A DNA stretch of 64,000 nucleotides from Labyrinthula sp. Ha (lineage: Eukaryota; Sar; Bigyra; Labyrinthulida; Labyrinthulaceae), in NCBI GenBank assembly GCA_015227615.1, contig JAALGZ010000006.1, positions 310,001 through 374,000 of the forward strand, read 5' to 3'. Positions 32,466 through 44,445 of the stretch are shown one piece after another. The notes under the pieces are model-generated. The model was not told the DNA's origin. It ran no database searches and saw nothing but the letters and a program-made list of their open reading frames with translations. How positions within the stretch are numbered: position 1 is the first letter of the stretch; every line of letters begins with the position of its first letter. The position numbers and the translations under genes were made by a program.

Positions 32466-32550
32466 TTCAGTGTAACCTTTTGCGATTTCTCGCTTTGTTC
32501 GTTTCTTGTGCCTGTCGAGAACTTGTAGAAGAAGCAAATTAGAAACTAAT

Positions 32551-32561
32551 CGTTTAATCCA
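32551..32561 (+). promoter_or_regulatory. CGTTTAATCCA element, aminotransferase/CNB-RGS promoter
   Basis: Identical 11-mer to one upstream of the corepressor gene; here 26 bp before the CNB-RGS ATG. Confidence 0.25.
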
Positions 32562-32587
32562 ATTAATGACAAAGAGATTTTGTTGAG

Positions 32588-34735
32588 ATGAATCGATCAA
32601 AATCAAAAAGAGCAAGAAGCAAGCGGCGAGAACTAGAAAAAATAAAAAGACGAGTTTTAGGGGAGGTTGATTGGTTGAAAGGACTAACTCCGCACCAAAT
32701 ACAGAAGTTTAGTCGCTGTTTTGAGCTGAAGACTCTAGGAAGTAATAGTGATGAAGATATGGTTGTTTCACCTTGTTTAGATACAGGGGGTGAGTTTCGA
32801 TATGGAAGTTTTAGCTCAGCAGGTGGTCTTCTTGGCCAGAGTCAGTACTGGACTGTGGAAGGGGAGAAAACCTCGGGGTTCAGAATTCTCTTGTATGGGG
32901 AAGTACACGAGGTTGAGAGTCAAAATCCTCTCTTAGATCAGGAATTTTTCCTAACGGCTGATGAAGAGGTTAGCAGAAAGGTGGAACCAGGTTATCAAAT
33001 AGGGATGACTGCCCTCTTTCCTGGCAGAAGAGGTGAGGAAGCAACTTGGAAAAAGACTCGTAAAGTTTTCTCAAAGCAAGTGTTTTGGCTTGAAATATCC
33101 CAAGAAACGTTTTTTTCTGAAGATAGTAAGTATCTTGATGTACTCAGGAATAGAGTTGAGACTTACTATAAAGCAGTATGTCTGAGCGGGGTTCCCAGAA
33201 TAGGGTCTAATTCAAAACTGCGCCATTTACTTCTACCACTGATTCACGTTGAAGCCCTTGAGCCAGACACTGTTATGTGCGAACAAGGTGCAACTGCAAC
33301 TCATTTTTTCATGCTCCTTTCTGGATCTGCCGTTGCTGTATATACAGATAAAGACGGAATCATTGAAGAAGTAAAGGACCTACAGGCTAAAGAGTTCTTT
33401 CAGCTCCCTGAAGTATATAAAAAGGAGAGATACTCTGTATCTGTCGTTACCCTGGAACATTGTGAAGTAGCTTATCTTCATAACACAGTAATTAAGGCGA
33501 AAGATCCGGTGTTTCAAACGAGCTTCGAAAGTGTTTTTAGCAAGAAACCAAAGAACTCCACAGATCTAGAGCTAGCAATTAGAATTGAACCAAAACTGCA
33601 CTCCCTTATCCTCAGACGGTTGACAATAAAGGAAAGTTTGGAAGTCCTAATAAAAAAAAAGGCACCCATATTTGACGAAATGTCACAAAGAACATTTCAT
33701 TTTCTTTGTCTCGCAGCTGAGGTGGTAGAGTTTCCATTGGAACACATAATAAAAAAACAAGGAGAAGATTTCAACAAAAACTTTTACATATTGCTCTCAG
33801 GCTGTGTAAAAATTTTCCGTGACGACATTTTAGTGAACACGTACAATCTCGTTGGGGACTATTTTGGCCAAGAATCGATTTTAAAAGATGCTGCCGCGGT
33901 GTCTACTGCGGTTGTTGCGTCAGAGAGTGCTCATAACTCCGATAGCTATGTTACCGATCTCAACAGGCGAATTATGCCTATAAAAAAAACTACCGAAAAT
34001 CGGGATCGAAAGGGCATTTCCTTTGGAGGTTCAAGCGCAGCGACTTTGATTACTCCTGCTTTGCAACGCGTGCAAAGAGTTAGCTCAATTATGCCCGGCA
34101 TGAAGACTGCGAAGTCTCTAAAGAGAAAAGTAAGAGGGAAATCTGAACCCGCCAGCAAAAGAACTGAAGTAACTAATTATTCTACTTGTCTAGCCATAAA
34201 CGGCACAGACTTCAAGGCCATACTGGAACAGGAACCTGCAATAAAAGCTGAGATTTATTTAAAGGCGCGTGGTCTTGGATGCTTCTTAGAAGATGTCCTA
34301 TTGCATCCGAATGGGAGGGCCAAGTTTGCAAAATTTTCTCAATTAGAGCACACCATGGAAAGCTTTGATTTTATTAATGATGTGATCAACTTAGAACAAA
34401 TAAATAAGCGTAGAGCTAGAAAAAAGGTCGCAAAAGCTTTAGGAAGAGATCCGTTGGAAGTCAGATCCCAGAAATTAAAGTTAATGGCTAAGGAAATAGA
34501 AAGAATTTACAGGAAGTATATAGTAGATAGAATTCTGAACCTTCCAGGACGGGTTTACGATGATCTAGATAATCGCTATGAGCAAAAGCTCTTTGATTTC
34601 GATATGTTCAGCACCGCGAAGCAAGAATTACATGACATGATTGACTACGACTCTTTTTCAAGATTTAAAGTAACAAAGGAATTTCAAGATTTATTGCAGG
34701 AGGTTGGTGCTTATGTCACAGGACCAGAACTGTAG
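32588..34735 (+). CDS. Cyclic-nucleotide-binding-like domains fused to RGS domain
   Basis: 715 residues, single exon, ATG at 32588. A basic N terminus (1-24) precedes a degenerate CNB-like region (about 28-178). A clearer CNB fold follows (about 210-300; LEPDTVMCEQG then HFFMLLSGSAVAVY). A third (about 357-550) has FPLEHIIKKQGEDFNKNFYILLSG and VGDYFGQESILKD. In that third domain the Arg expected in the phosphate-binding cassette is missing, and an insert of about 80 Ser/Lys-rich residues splits it (about 448-530). The C terminus (about 565-706) looks like an RGS domain: MESFDFINDVI, helices with EIERIYRKYIVD, then STAKQELHDMIDYDSFSRF, the typical last RGS helices. RGS domains accelerate GTP hydrolysis by G-alpha subunits. 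It probably joins cyclic-nucleotide-type regulation to G-protein switching-off in the cytosol. Ligand binding is uncertain. Confidence 0.78.
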   Translation: MNRSKSKRARSKRRELEKIKRRVLGEVDWLKGLTPHQIQKFSRCFELKTLGSNSDEDMVVSPCLDTGGEFRYGSFSSAGGLLGQSQYWTVEGEKTSGFRILLYGEVHEVESQNPLLDQEFFLTADEEVSRKVEPGYQIGMTALFPGRRGEEATWKKTRKVFSKQVFWLEISQETFFSEDSKYLDVLRNRVETYYKAVCLSGVPRIGSNSKLRHLLLPLIHVEALEPDTVMCEQGATATHFFMLLSGSAVAVYTDKDGIIEEVKDLQAKEFFQLPEVYKKERYSVSVVTLEHCEVAYLHNTVIKAKDPVFQTSFESVFSKKPKNSTDLELAIRIEPKLHSLILRRLTIKESLEVLIKKKAPIFDEMSQRTFHFLCLAAEVVEFPLEHIIKKQGEDFNKNFYILLSGCVKIFRDDILVNTYNLVGDYFGQESILKDAAAVSTAVVASESAHNSDSYVTDLNRRIMPIKKTTENRDRKGISFGGSSAATLITPALQRVQRVSSIMPGMKTAKSLKRKVRGKSEPASKRTEVTNYSTCLAINGTDFKAILEQEPAIKAEIYLKARGLGCFLEDVLLHPNGRAKFAKFSQLEHTMESFDFINDVINLEQINKRRARKKVAKALGRDPLEVRSQKLKLMAKEIERIYRKYIVDRILNLPGRVYDDLDNRYEQKLFDFDMFSTAKQELHDMIDYDSFSRFKVTKEFQDLLQEVGAYVTGPEL

Positions 34736-37700
34736 AAATTAGCTTGTTTTTTTGAAAGTTATGTGTCGAAAAAGTTGGGAATTATCTTCTGTTTTAATGT
34801 TTTCACTTTTAGGGAGTTGTACTCCTTAACGTTTTCCTGCGCTCTAGCATTTTTTGAGAACACCTAGCATCACACTAGCGCTCGCTCTCTAAACAATGAA
34901 GAGTCTTTATGGCACTATTCTATTTGGTCTAGCTGCTTCACCAGGAAATTTCCAAGACTTGCGTTCTTACGTTTGACAGCTATTTAACAAACCTTAAGAT
35001 AACTACTAGGTTTACTTCAGAGGAAATATAAATCCCCCCCACCAAAGATTAGAGGTCGCTCGAGTTAGTGAAATTTAGGAAGCATTATATAAACATGTCT
35101 TTAGGAGGGTATTCTCAGTGGTTAATTTCACTATTTGGAGACATTTTTATAAAATCTATGGTAAAGTTAGCGCAACTAATGCTCATCAGTCAAATACCGT
35201 GACAAGAATAGTGAAATGAATGGGATTAAATTGCTAAAAAAATGTAGACGTGGTAAGTTAGCTAAAGGCTATAAACTCCATCATTCTCCCTTCCGCCTTC
35301 CACCTAACAGAGGAAGCTGATTAGTTGCAAAATAACAATAAACAAGCGATTCTCTGCCATAACCATGAGCGATTCTTCTTGAGCAATCTTATGGAGCTAT
35401 TAACGTTTTAGTAGAGGGAAGGTTACACCTGGGAACAAATACTAGGCATTGTTAACATCTAAACTTCAACACTGGGGATGCAGAGATATGAAGACTAGTA
35501 AACACAGTACATGGCAAGAGTTGGTTGTAGATGCTCAGGCAGCATTCATGGCCCAACCGGAATTTTGAGGAACTGCCCTGAAACGTAATTGGATTTGAAC
35601 ATTGTGAGAACAGTTTTAATTGAGATATGAGTACTTCCTATAGCTTCTTGAGTTCATCGTAATTTCCACAGCGAGAAATTTTGATTAGGTACTCATTCTT
35701 GTCATTGATAAAACATCTTGTAGCTTCTAGGGGATAAGACTGTAGCACCATTCCAATCTTAGGCAGTGAACATTTTTCATTCTCCATGATTCGAGGTATT
35801 ATTCCTTTTTAGTCTGTCCCAAACGGTAACCGCAATGCCATATCTAGGCATCAGATTTGCAAAAACTTTTCATAATTTATTGAAAATTGTTTGTTTCTGA
35901 TTGTTAATAGGAGAATTGGGATCTTAATTCTCATCAAATGAATTTGATTTTATTCTGATAACCAAAAGAAAAGAAATTATCAATATACAATTGTTTGCAA
36001 AAAGTATTTATTATCAAAAACAAAGACCTGCACCAAAAAATGATAGGAAAACTATGAAATTATCAAATCCAATCTCTAGTCACAACAAATATGCCAAGTA
36101 CACAACCCGGACATTAAAATAACGTAATGAGGAAACTCGACAAATAATACGAGAAGTCCCATGGTGACTCAAACATTGCTCTTCAAGGGATCAGCATCCC
36201 CAGATTCCTCAAACATTCAAAAATATAGTAATAGTTAATCAGAGATTCAGGACCCCATTTGGTTATTGAAAATATAATCTAGTGCAGTACCCATAATATC
36301 TAAATGTAAATTCTAAATTTGTAATCGTGTTTCAAGAAGTATGATAAAAAAATTAACACAGCCTAAAATTAGATTAATTTTCAGTTTTGTTATGCCAAAA
36401 CAAATTACACTCAGATTTTAGTTAGCCTTAATCTTGTGACTTGATATAAATAGTTAAAAAATAGCTTAACATCTGTTAAATCCAATTTTGGAACACACCA
36501 ACGGCTACAATGGCTGGCCTGTTAGAAAAGCAAAATTAAAGAAAAAATATAAATTTTATATTGGACAAACACCGGTTATTTGGCTAGTAAGAGCCACTGC
36601 TTGTACAACTTAAATAATAATTATAGCTTTTGTCAACGCCCGAGAATCACCTGCCGAATGAAGTCGGTAATAAGTTTCAAGTGATTTTCTTTCAGCGTCT
36701 TTCAACCCCAGTGCTATAGTCTGAATTGACCAAGATTGTAAGAAAGATGAAAGCAACAATGCTAATAAGTTTGGTTTCCACTTTGGCCAGTGACAAATAG
36801 AATATGATTCTTAGAACAAAATCTAGTTCGAGCCTGAAATATTTATAGCGCATTACTATCTTGATATGGCAAAGAATAAACTAGGAAAATACCACTTACC
36901 TGGAGATTATAATGGCTTTCAATTAGGATGTAGAAACTAGGTATTATCGATCAAGTTTACACATCAACTTAAAGATCCTTTTTTTATTCAGCTAACATGA
37001 TCTGTTTCTATAGTCAAGCTTAGGAAAGACATTTTTTTTGGACAGTTTTGTCCTTTGTTACAGTATATGATACTTTTTAATGAATTTTTATAAGGCTTAT
37101 AGTTTTAATACCATTCTACTATTAGCTTCGTGGATTTACAAAAGGTCTAACTGTGCATGGGAGTAGCGAATCTATTTTTTCCACTAATTTAGACCTCAAA
37201 TATGCATCAGTACTGAATGAAAGATGACTCATTAATGAGTATTAAATTGAAAATCTGAGAGTTTCAATGATTCTAGAGCAGTAAGCTAAGTACCCCAAAT
37301 GAAAGGCTGATTTCAAAAATAAACGATAACCTGTCCCTTATTAGAGTAGGGTTGTCACTAGCAAATTATTCATTTTGGGTTATTTTTATAGATATTAGGT
37401 TTTATTTAATTGTGAAATCATGTATAACACGAAATGGTTTGTGTTGCACATCATCAAGTATTTAAAATATTTAAATTTCAATTTATATTATACAAGAAAG
37501 AGTTAAACCTTTGCCATGGTGCCGAGTACTGGTTTCAAAGTAGAGTAAACATGTACCATATCGTTCATACCACAATGTTTCCCCAAGGAAACAAGAATAA
37601 AAAATATCAGACCTGACGAAAGATCATATAGCTCAAAATAAGAAAAGACTGTTCTAATAAATAATATTCAAGTTAGCCAGGACGTTTTTATTCACTAATA

Positions 37701-40700
37701 AGTTATACAAACGAATAACATTTGTAAGTCATCAACAAGTCAAGGTAAAGTCAACGTAAAATTAACCTAGCTAAACTGATACATATTTTAATATTTAAAT
37801 GATATATGTGTGTGGAGCTCTCTTCAAGGAATAGTCAAATCTCTCTTACTTTTAAGTACTTTTGAGTGAACTAGTGTATGACCTTCTTCGCTTTAAAAGA
37901 ACACCCTTATTAACAACTCCTGAGGCAATAGGCATTTAGCTCCTAGTAAATTGCTTGCTATATGATTAAGATGCTACTGCAATCGTGCCATTGATTCTTG
38001 AACAATACATCCTAGAATGTAGCTCATAAGGACCGTTACCAATGTATCTGAGATCCTTATTTTTCATAGATTTCTTGTTTTCTTTGCTGCCCTCTATTAT
38101 CTTCGGAAAGTACTCATCTTAGCTATTATTAATTTAAAGGGCTTAGGTTGTCCTGAAATGAGGCTCAATGTAAAGTTTCTCACAGAGACGTACTCAGAGA
38201 GAAAAGTAATAAAAGTTAGAATAACCCTGGTAAAGGTGAATGGGCCATTTGAGATATCAAAAGTATCACTTCTTTACTAGATAAAAGTTTCACTAATGGC
38301 AATTCAGTGAAGTCTTACTCACACTACATAATTTTAAGGGATTTATGAATGATGTTCTTAATATTATCTAACTGGATCCTTGGTATGAATGTCACCTCAC
38401 ATAACATATATTCATTAAAAACTGCTGTTAAAGATAGTCCTAATGAATAGTATAATTCTAAAGGGCTTACTACTCACAGATTTGCCCGTACTCCGGCTAT
38501 GAAAACCTGAAAATATATTTAATTCTAGGTTTATTTCATTCTATTTTCAAGAATTACAAAAGACCAACCATAGTCTATCATATAAAGACTAACTAAATTG
38601 GAAAATACCGTTTTGTAAATTCTCTTCAATTCCTTGCTCTATCAATTTGTTGATGGAGCTCATCTGATTGACTGATGATGAGTTGACCATATTTCAGAGG
38701 TGTTTTAACCACCTTTTCTGATAATTTTTTAACTAATTGTTCCATAACGGATAATATAATGTGATACAGAATCAAGTCAGATTCATTTTATATGAAGCAA
38801 GAGGCCAAATTTTCACATTAAACTCAGGTTCTCGCCAAGAATTACTTTACTAGCGATGAATTTCATCAAGTCCCAAGCATGCATCTAATGTGATCCATAA
38901 CACTCTCAATGAGCTGACCTAGTTGGCTGAAAATGAGTCAAAACCTCAAAAAAATTGAGCGTCTGTTATAGCTGTACCTTAATGAATCCTGAGGGTAATA
39001 ACTATAACAGCGGAGTCGGTATTCTATAGTCTTGATTATCTTCTTTACAGCTTAGAGGATAACTATTTCTTTATTTTTGGGCCACATCCTCATTCCGATA
39101 ACATCTTTGCCAGCTTAAATATTACAGTGTATTAAAATATTTATGAAACTATTTGGACCATTATAAATTTTTTTCCACTTTAAGTTGTTGCTTCTGGTAA
39201 AATTAAGTTATTGTCTTAGAAATTTATTTCTAAGAAATCAAGCACATTGATTGTTTCTTAATCCATAAGCTTTCCACCGCCTCTACATACCTCATCCTAG
39301 TTAAAACTCCCCAAAACTACAAATAAACTATTTACGGCGACTGTTGCAATGCAAATAAGTAGTTAAGTCACAAAAAACTCAAACTTTTATTGTCTTCACT
39401 TTCTTGCAAGACCGTTGGGATTCAGAAAAGGTTGTATGTTCTTGAAGCTATTTACTAGTAGAACAATGTATTGCGATATAGTGAGAAATGATCAGTATTA
39501 AAGAAAAGACTAACCTCAGTCGCCGTTAGGGGCTCGACTTATAATAAACTAGCAGCTATTATTCGATAGCTGTTTTGATTCTGATTATAAAGTAGAGTTT
39601 TGGAATTTTGACCCATATGCAATGTTTCTATTCTCATTATTAGGTGATATTTGTTGCAAGACTAACCCTTGAGGCCGCAATACTGATACTTGGTTTTAGA
39701 CCGTAATAAATCTTATACAGAATGGCAAAATGATCCATGAATACTCTGATTAAAAAATCTTATTGGGCTGTTTCTTTTTTTTGTTAGTATCATCATTCGG
39801 TATGACAATGAAGTCTCTTATTCGCTTTGAGCCCCAATTTTTCTATTGACAATTAATAATTATAGACAATATATTAAAACTTTCTTGCAAATATTAATAA
39901 CTATGAAGAATAAAAATTAGGCTACATCCTTTTTTATATACTATCGATTATTCAAATCTTAGTTGTAGTGTTAGTTCAACTCAGATATAAAGGAAGAAGA
40001 AAGGCTGAGGTGAGATTCCATGAACACATATGCTAAGATTAATAACTGCCGAGGGAAAGTTTTGAGATCAAGTATGAAATTAACACTGCTAGATATTAGT
40101 TTTTAATTTAGTTAGCATACATTTTACCCCCATACTGGATTTATTGGATGCCCATTGAATAAGAATAGAAATTAAATGGGGTGTTGCGAGAGACCCCAAT
40201 TAACAAGTACCGTAGAAAAAAGACACATTGTATTCCAAAGCCAGACCTTATATAGGAGGAAACTATAACACCGTGTAGAAAAGTGACACCTAATATATGC
40301 TTTCATTGTACTAACAGTTACCTTAGCTGTTAGATAGCCAACGAGTATTATGGATAAGCCAAGATTAATCACTACATGAGACTAGAGATACAAGAATTGT
40401 AATAAACAAAAACCAAACCAAAACTTGGAGTTCTCCGTTGGAAAATGTCAATCCATTTAATACCTACAGATGTATACAATATTTAAATGATATTGTTAGG
40501 GTGTTAAGATTTATTCTTAGGTAAAACAGTTTATATGAAGTGATCCTAGAAGTCATGGGCAATTAAGTTAATGGATTCAAGGCTCAGTTAAATATACTGG
40601 AAGAGTTTAGAGAAAAGAGTTAGCGATTATAAGGAAGAATAATCACTAAAAAGGGCTTTGGAAGCTTAACTCCGTACCTTAATCAGGCTAACCCATGTGG

Positions 40701-43013
40701 TTTCTATTTATACCATATGGGGATTTCTTTCTATGTAGGCGACCTACATTTTATCAGTTACACAGCAGCTGCCAAAGTATTTAATCTTTTACTTCCAGAT
40801 ATTCAAATATTATGTTGCATCTTATGTACGGCTGGTTTTTCTAAGTGTGGTGTATCACAAAAAAATGAAGAAAAAGATAACTTAATTATTCAAATAGGGA
40901 TTTCACACTTGTTTACCCCATCTGCTATGACATATTCGTTTTAGAGCTTTTAGTTAATCTACATATTTAAAAAATTGCATAAACTAAAGTATACCTGACA
41001 ATCTCCACGAACAGGTTGTTAAAAGCCTAGTGAAATTATTATGAATACAACTTTTAGTTTTGGACTGCGTTTGTAACTATTATGCAATGCCGAAGTTAAG
41101 GTTTGCGAAAAAGAAAACTTAAATGCAAACCATTTGTCTCAATGTTTTTTAGATTCCTAGAAAGGTAACTTTCTCCAACTGTAGCATCATGAAACTATCT
41201 TTTTAGTTTCTTTGTTTCTTACTAGCGCTTATTATCATTGTTTGTGCAAATTAGGTTAAAGCAAGTTAACTCGGGTTTGGAAAGATTGTTATGAGCAAGG
41301 TGTTTATTGACTTTGCTGGTAGCTAATACTAGTAGATAGAGTGTTATTGTATGTATAAAATGAAGAGACATTTCCTCATAATTTTGTCAAGGTGTTTCCG
41401 CAGTAAAATTTCTTATGGAATCCGTCTCTTGAAAAACATGAACCAGAAAATAAGACTAGCGGGAACTTAAATGTATTTCACTAGTCAAGAGAGTTCTTAT
41501 TTATTTCGCGATAGGTTTGGCATTTCTTCTAACCATTACCACGCCTCAACCCCGTAGAGAGATGGAAAAGAAAAACCAGATGACACAATTCGTCGATCCA
41601 AGAAACTAGATTAAGAAGTTGACTTACCAGATAAAGCCAAAAAAAAGATTTATTGTTCGTCTTTCTAACTTACTAATAATGTTCCTCCACTGCATTTAGC
41701 GAAGAGAACCCCGGAATGTGTTAAATAGTCTTCTCTAAGGGTACCTAGAAAGAAGAAAGTTTCTTAAGTAATGGTCGCTTGTATCTTGCTACCCTGCCCG
41801 TTGTACTTTGAAATTTGTTACGAGAAAATCAAGTTATCAATCTATTATAAGGAATCAAGATGGTATGATACCGATCTAACCAAACATACGTTTTGTGTTG
41901 TTGTTACGGTTTTGTTTCTTAGATGCATTCTAAAATTAACCAAGCAAGTATTCAAAAGCCTCATCTCATTTTTTGTGTTAGTTATTTTAATCATAAAGAT
42001 TTCAAGTTACAATTTTGAATATTCATGCCACTGTATGATGTCTACTAGTATTACTTGCTGAAATTCACATGGAACTCCTTCAGTTATGCTTCACGGCACA
42101 GGAAAACTTTCCAACCTTCTGAAACTACAGGCTATTAACTATTAGCAAATTAAAGTGCTGAAATGGGATAAGATAAGCTGTTTATAGTAGCAAACTAATA
42201 TTTCCAGGTAAGAGGTTCTTCTTCCGCTGTAGATATCAACTAAGAACCACAGTTTGATTAAGTTTGCAATTTTGTAATTTTTCCCTGCTTGTAAAGGGGT
42301 TTAACCCGAATATGTGTTTCTCTTTTCCTTTTTGAGTTACACTACATAGAATTTCACGTTCTATACAAGAGTTGGAACGCCATACTTCTAGCTAATACTC
42401 GACTAATGAGACCCCTTGGTTCTGAAACTTGTAGGTAGAAGCAACCTAACCGAGTTTAGACCCTGGTTTCTAGTAGTTGCTAAGTTTTTTTTTTCTATTA
42501 TTATCAAACTGTTTTTCGAGATAGTTGTACCTTTTGGTCAGAGTTCAGTTAATCTGCTGGGACTTTAAACTGTATCAGAGTTTGCAGACTAAGTACGTAT
42601 TGATAGACGTTTTGTCGTAGTAACGCAGTATTCTATACTAGGACAATAATCTGTGTAATTGATTGGATTAACAAGATTGTATCTGAAATATGATTTGTTG
42701 ATTATACTCTGTCTGTTTTGATTTGTGATGTAGCTCTTAATACCGATATTATTATGCAGTTTGATCTGTAAACGAAAACTCCATTAAAAGAAATTGATGC
42801 ACAAACATAAAAAGCGCAGTTTCAAAACTAAAATAATAATCAGGAGTATTTATAATAAATATGGATAAACAAGACAGGTTTATTTCCACCCGTGCAATAT
42901 TCCCGTGTACATAACTGGCCAAACAGAACAGGTTAATACAAATACAAAAACAGAAACGCATAAGTCCGAGAGTCTTACAATAATAACGTTGAAATATAAT
43001 TTGGTTTAAAACT
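34736..43013. other. Gene-free region, 8.3 kb
   Basis: No protein family, tRNA or rRNA is recognisable. Open frames stay below about 80 codons without motifs. Local base composition alternates between A-rich stretches (about 36.0 kb) and T-rich ones (about 37.0 kb). A 7-C tract is at 35034-35040. The last 200 bp are the promoter side of the SANT-like gene. Confidence 0.55.
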
Positions 43014-43553
43014 ATGAGCACTGAAATAAGTAGAAGCGATTCTGGTATTATGTTTGATGATCTTCTAGACTTTTTAATATCTGAACCACCTTCTCCAACA
43101 GCGAGTGTCAAGTCGGAAGGAATTAAGAGTGAAGTTTCTTATCTATCGCCCACAGGGACAAATCAGAACTTTGTTTATGATCACACCTTTAGGGAAACGG
43201 ATCAAACGTTTCATTTTCATACAAGAAAATGTTGGTCAAGAGAAGAAGAGATCTGTCTAATAGGAATAGTGTTTGACACGTTCTTTGATCGTGGAGCCTT
43301 ACTTACAAGAGATAGAGCAAATCATATATGGAACGAAATCCTTGATTCGTTTCAGAAACATTTGCCTAGGTTAGTTTATTTTAATAGTGATAGAGAGGCA
43401 TGTAAAAAACAGGAACAAATTTTTGTACATAGAACAGCAATTGGTCTACAGAAACATTATAAGTACATGCGTGATGAAAACGAAAAGGTGAAAACAAAAA
43501 ATAGATTTAAAGTTTTGTATGCTGAGTGGGAAAGGTATAAAGAGTCAGTTTAG
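43014..43553 (+). CDS. SANT/Myb-like DNA-binding protein 1
   Basis: 179 residues, ATG at 43014. The N-terminal 70 residues are Ser/acidic and probably disordered. The C-terminal domain (about 72-175) begins CWSREEEICLIGIVFDTFFD and includes a conserved-looking W106 and LQKHYKYMRDE, then ends EWERYKE. The spaced Trp residues and acidic start (WSREEE) resemble SANT/Myb domains, and LQ-x-HYK resembles a recognition helix. The same domain is in the protein at 56320-57102 (shared LIGI-x-FD, F-x-RG-x-L, LQ+H+K). Probably a nuclear transcription factor or chromatin protein of a small lineage family; the exact family is unknown to me. It is convergent with the carrier gene, 22 bp between stops. Confidence 0.7.
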   Translation: MSTEISRSDSGIMFDDLLDFLISEPPSPTASVKSEGIKSEVSYLSPTGTNQNFVYDHTFRETDQTFHFHTRKCWSREEEICLIGIVFDTFFDRGALLTRDRANHIWNEILDSFQKHLPRLVYFNSDREACKKQEQIFVHRTAIGLQKHYKYMRDENEKVKTKNRFKVLYAEWERYKESV

Positions 43554-43575
43554 GGAATTTAAATGTGTTTTTGTA

Positions 43576-44445
43576 TTAAAAAAATCTCTCTTGAATACCT
43601 TTCCAAAGTATCGTAAACAACATACCTTGGAATCCGTTTGCTATAATCCGAGTTTTCAAACCTCGAAAGAACAAACCTTGGACACCATCTGCAGCAACTA
43701 CTTGTCTTACAGCTCCTACGTAACTAATCTTTTCTGCGTTGACTTGCTTAGTTGTTTTTACCACTCGTACAGAATTACTCACCGAGTCACTTACTACCGA
43801 AGCACTAAATCCTATTACTGCATTTCGACCTAACTTTTTCAATGTCTCGTCACTTTTTGGTTTTGGAAGCGTTTCATTCAAGTAATTATACGTAAAAAAC
43901 CAGGGATAGTGTCCCACAAAAGTCGCTGTCGACGCTCCGATTGCCCCTTGGTACAAAACTAGTGGACTGTGCGACTTCATCTTATGTGAAAGCAGGCCCA
44001 GCCCAGCTTTGCCTTCAACCTGTAGGGTTGTTTTCAGAGTATCCACTGGCATTAAGAAGATCCTCCATGTTCCTGCTGCAAATGAGGCTGCAAATGTCTT
44101 GATTGCTACAGGTAAATTTTGAGTGGTTTCGCTATGTTCTAACAAGCTCAATACTCCAGCATTAGCCGCTGTATCCCCAAACCTTGACAAAGGACCCTGA
44201 AACAAAGCAGGTCCAACTCCTCTATAAAATCTTCTAACTCCACCTTCAGCATAAAGCTTTTTCAGCGCTTCTCCAGTTGTCGTTCCGTATCTGTATTGGT
44301 AGTTCATAGTTGTTCTAAGCCACATTAACGACCCAACTTGAAGACCCATAGCAATTGCTCCAGGTGCACCATTTCCAAGTGCTCTTTTTCCCGCTTTCTC
44401 AAGTATTTCCTTCAAGCTAAGCTCTTTTTTCTGTACAGCCGTCAT
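43576..44445 (-). CDS. Mitochondrial carrier (SLC25-type) family protein
   Basis: 289 residues, normal for the family (about 300), with three roughly 95-residue repeats of two membrane helices. Only the second repeat keeps a clean P-x-D-x-x-K signature (P133-VDTLK138); the first and third are altered (QVGSLMWLR and SNSVRVVK). Stretches such as GPLSRFGDTAANAGVL, ATFVGHYPWFFTYNYL and SVSNSVRVVKTTKQ match a divergent carrier subgroup shared by plants, algae and other protists ('mitochondrial substrate/solute carrier'), whose substrate is not established to my knowledge. It is presumably in the inner mitochondrial membrane. ATG at 44443-44445; convergent with the SANT-like gene 22 bp away. Confidence 0.85.
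   Translation of the reverse strand: MTAVQKKELSLKEILEKAGKRALGNGAPGAIAMGLQVGSLMWLRTTMNYQYRYGTTTGEALKKLYAEGGVRRFYRGVGPALFQGPLSRFGDTAANAGVLSLLEHSETTQNLPVAIKTFAASFAAGTWRIFLMPVDTLKTTLQVEGKAGLGLLSHKMKSHSPLVLYQGAIGASTATFVGHYPWFFTYNYLNETLPKPKSDETLKKLGRNAVIGFSASVVSDSVSNSVRVVKTTKQVNAEKISYVGAVRQVVAADGVQGLFFRGLKTRIIANGFQGMLFTILWKGIQERFF

Noticed and set aside
41771-42061. 96-codon plus-strand frame resembling a membrane protein
   Set aside because: Same composition effect as other T-rich spacers; no signature residues.
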